Shown here one piece after another: positions 63,357 through 64,000 of a stretch of DNA of 64,000 nt. Source of the DNA: an uncultured Prevotella sp. (GTDB taxonomy: Bacteria > Bacteroidota > Bacteroidia > Bacteroidales > Bacteroidaceae); assembly GCA_900315525.1 (NCBI GenBank), contig OMZO01000002.1, positions 1-64,000 of the forward strand, given 5' to 3'. A program made the position numbers and the translations under genes. How positions within the stretch are numbered: position 1 is the stretch's first letter; each line of letters begins with the position of its first letter. Below the pieces are notes generated by a model that saw only the letters and a list, made by a program, of their open reading frames with translations, made no database searches and had not been told where the DNA came from.

Positions 63357-64000
63357 TTGTAGGTTTCTGAAATGACGTGTTTCATTTGGTGCTCCCAAGA
63401 CAAATCCTTGATAGAGTCTCTGATCTCAGCAGCAGATATCAACAGGTTCTGGTGGAAATGGATAATCTTTTGAATGTCCACAGGACTTTCATCTGCAGGC
63501 ATTTTCAAGACGTACGGCCTGTCATCGAAGTCACTATCGGTTTCCGAGTAGGTAAATGGGATGCCGCGAGCGGCATATTCTCTGTTTTTGAGCGTCTTGA
63601 TTTTTTGGATGCCAACTCTGTGACGTCCAAGGCTCCCAATGCCAAAATCGCACATGTTGAATAGCTTATCAAGTTCTTCCCCATGCTTTTTCCCATAAAG
63701 AATGACGTAGTCCTCCATGTGGTTTTCTGCTATCAGCTGTTTGAATTCGTTTTCTCCTTCGGCAGAATAGAAATAGCCAACTACATGGAATTTTACGATG
63801 TATTTCTGGGACTGAGAGTAATAATTTGCCAATCCTTTAACAAGTCTGTCAAATCCATGCCATCTGTGAATTTCTGCCACACCAATTAGGTTTAATGTTT
63901 GGGAAGTATCGTTGACGGTGGTCTTCATACTCACATGCTCGAAATCTATCCCATTGGAAATCCTAATGGTCCTTTGGCCGAAAATCTGTGGATAGTCAGA
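63353..64000 (-). CDS. Glycosyltransferase, C-terminal part (cut by window edge)
   Basis: The frame is open to the window edge: 215 residues, starting within ...IFGQRTIRISNGIDFEHVSM. The ISNGID segment is the usual linker before the second GT-B half, which then reads LNLIGVAEIHRWHGFDRLV and VILYGKKHGEELDKLFNMCD. The E-x7-E site looks altered (LKNREYAARGIPFTYSE). A separate start at 63934 is not needed. It belongs to the same polysaccharide cluster. Confidence 0.85.
   Translation of the reverse strand, partial: SDYPQIFGQRTIRISNGIDFEHVSMKTTVNDTSQTLNLIGVAEIHRWHGFDRLVKGLANYYSQSQKYIVKFHVVGYFYSAEGENEFKQLIAENHMEDYVILYGKKHGEELDKLFNMCDFGIGSLGRHRVGIQKIKTLKNREYAARGIPFTYSETDSDFDDRPYVLKMPADESPVDIQKIIHFHQNLLISAAEIRDSIKDLSWEHQMKHVISETYK

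Noticed and set aside
1..64000. tRNA, rRNA, riboswitch, prophage or insertion-sequence features
   Set aside because: Intergenic gaps are short and none showed a tRNA-like fold, a recognisable riboswitch core, transposase genes or terminal repeats.

Overview
The window is a gene-dense chromosomal stretch (no intergenic gap longer than about 175 bases) from a Bacteroidota bacterium, most likely Prevotellaceae. Several things point there. Many promoters have the Bacteroidota -7 box TAnnTTTG. Shine-Dalgarno sites are largely absent, with A-rich leaders instead. There is a propeller-Y_Y_Y-AraC hybrid regulator, a type B T9SS C-terminal domain, an eleven-subunit Nuo complex without NuoEFG, DPP5- and PafA-type exported enzymes, and DUF3078/DUF1573 proteins. 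No rRNA, tRNA, CRISPR array, prophage or insertion sequence was recognised.

Layout. 1-4800: the start of pgk (cut by the window edge), radA, an orphan substrate-binding lipoprotein and a large TPR protein. 4760-12665 (minus): a tightly packed envelope operon running kdsA, kdsD, a 1260-residue regulator of hybrid two-component type, a phospholipase-D-type enzyme and an acyltransferase-3 membrane protein. The regulator has lost the phospho-accepting His, the ATPase domain and the receiver Asp. 12722-15061: a large MscS channel. 15222-25384 (plus): a beta-mannan utilisation cluster with a BadF-type kinase, GH5 and GH26 mannanases, a CE7 esterase, a GH130 mannosylglucose phosphorylase, a GPH symporter, a mannobiose 2-epimerase and a PafA-type phosphatase. 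25532-35765 (plus): nuoA, B, CD, H, I, J, K, L, M, N. A strong bidirectional terminator separates it from convergent uvrA.

35839-45596: uvrA plus a small T9SS-type cargo gene on the minus strand. Divergent from them, through a symmetric double promoter, are a LysM/periplasmic-binding protein, a PorT-like barrel, a POT peptide transporter, NhaC and an exported EEP-family phosphodiesterase. 45598-55976 (minus): yidC, DPP5, then two paralogous MFS transporters flanking a DUF1846 protein, then a phosphoethanolamine-transferase-like enzyme. 56087-60465: DUF3078 barrel, DUF1573 protein, aspS, a histone-H1-like Lys/Ala-tailed winged-helix protein and a small companion. 60462-64000 (minus): surface-polysaccharide genes (three glycosyltransferases, one cut by the window edge, and a hexapeptide acyltransferase).

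Working together: the mannan genes form a complete route from oligomannan to mannose-1-phosphate plus glucose. Acetyl groups are removed by the CE7 enzyme, and mannobiose is taken up, epimerised to mannosylglucose and phosphorolysed. No SusC/SusD pair lies in the cluster. The Nuo complex must take electrons from something other than a NuoEFG NADH module. The most unusual items are the catalytically dead hybrid regulator inside a Kdo/lipid operon, a three-unit 22-bp palindrome array upstream of the MFS-DUF1846-MFS genes, the twin A-rich heptad linkers inside the nuo operon, and a mirror-symmetric divergent promoter.
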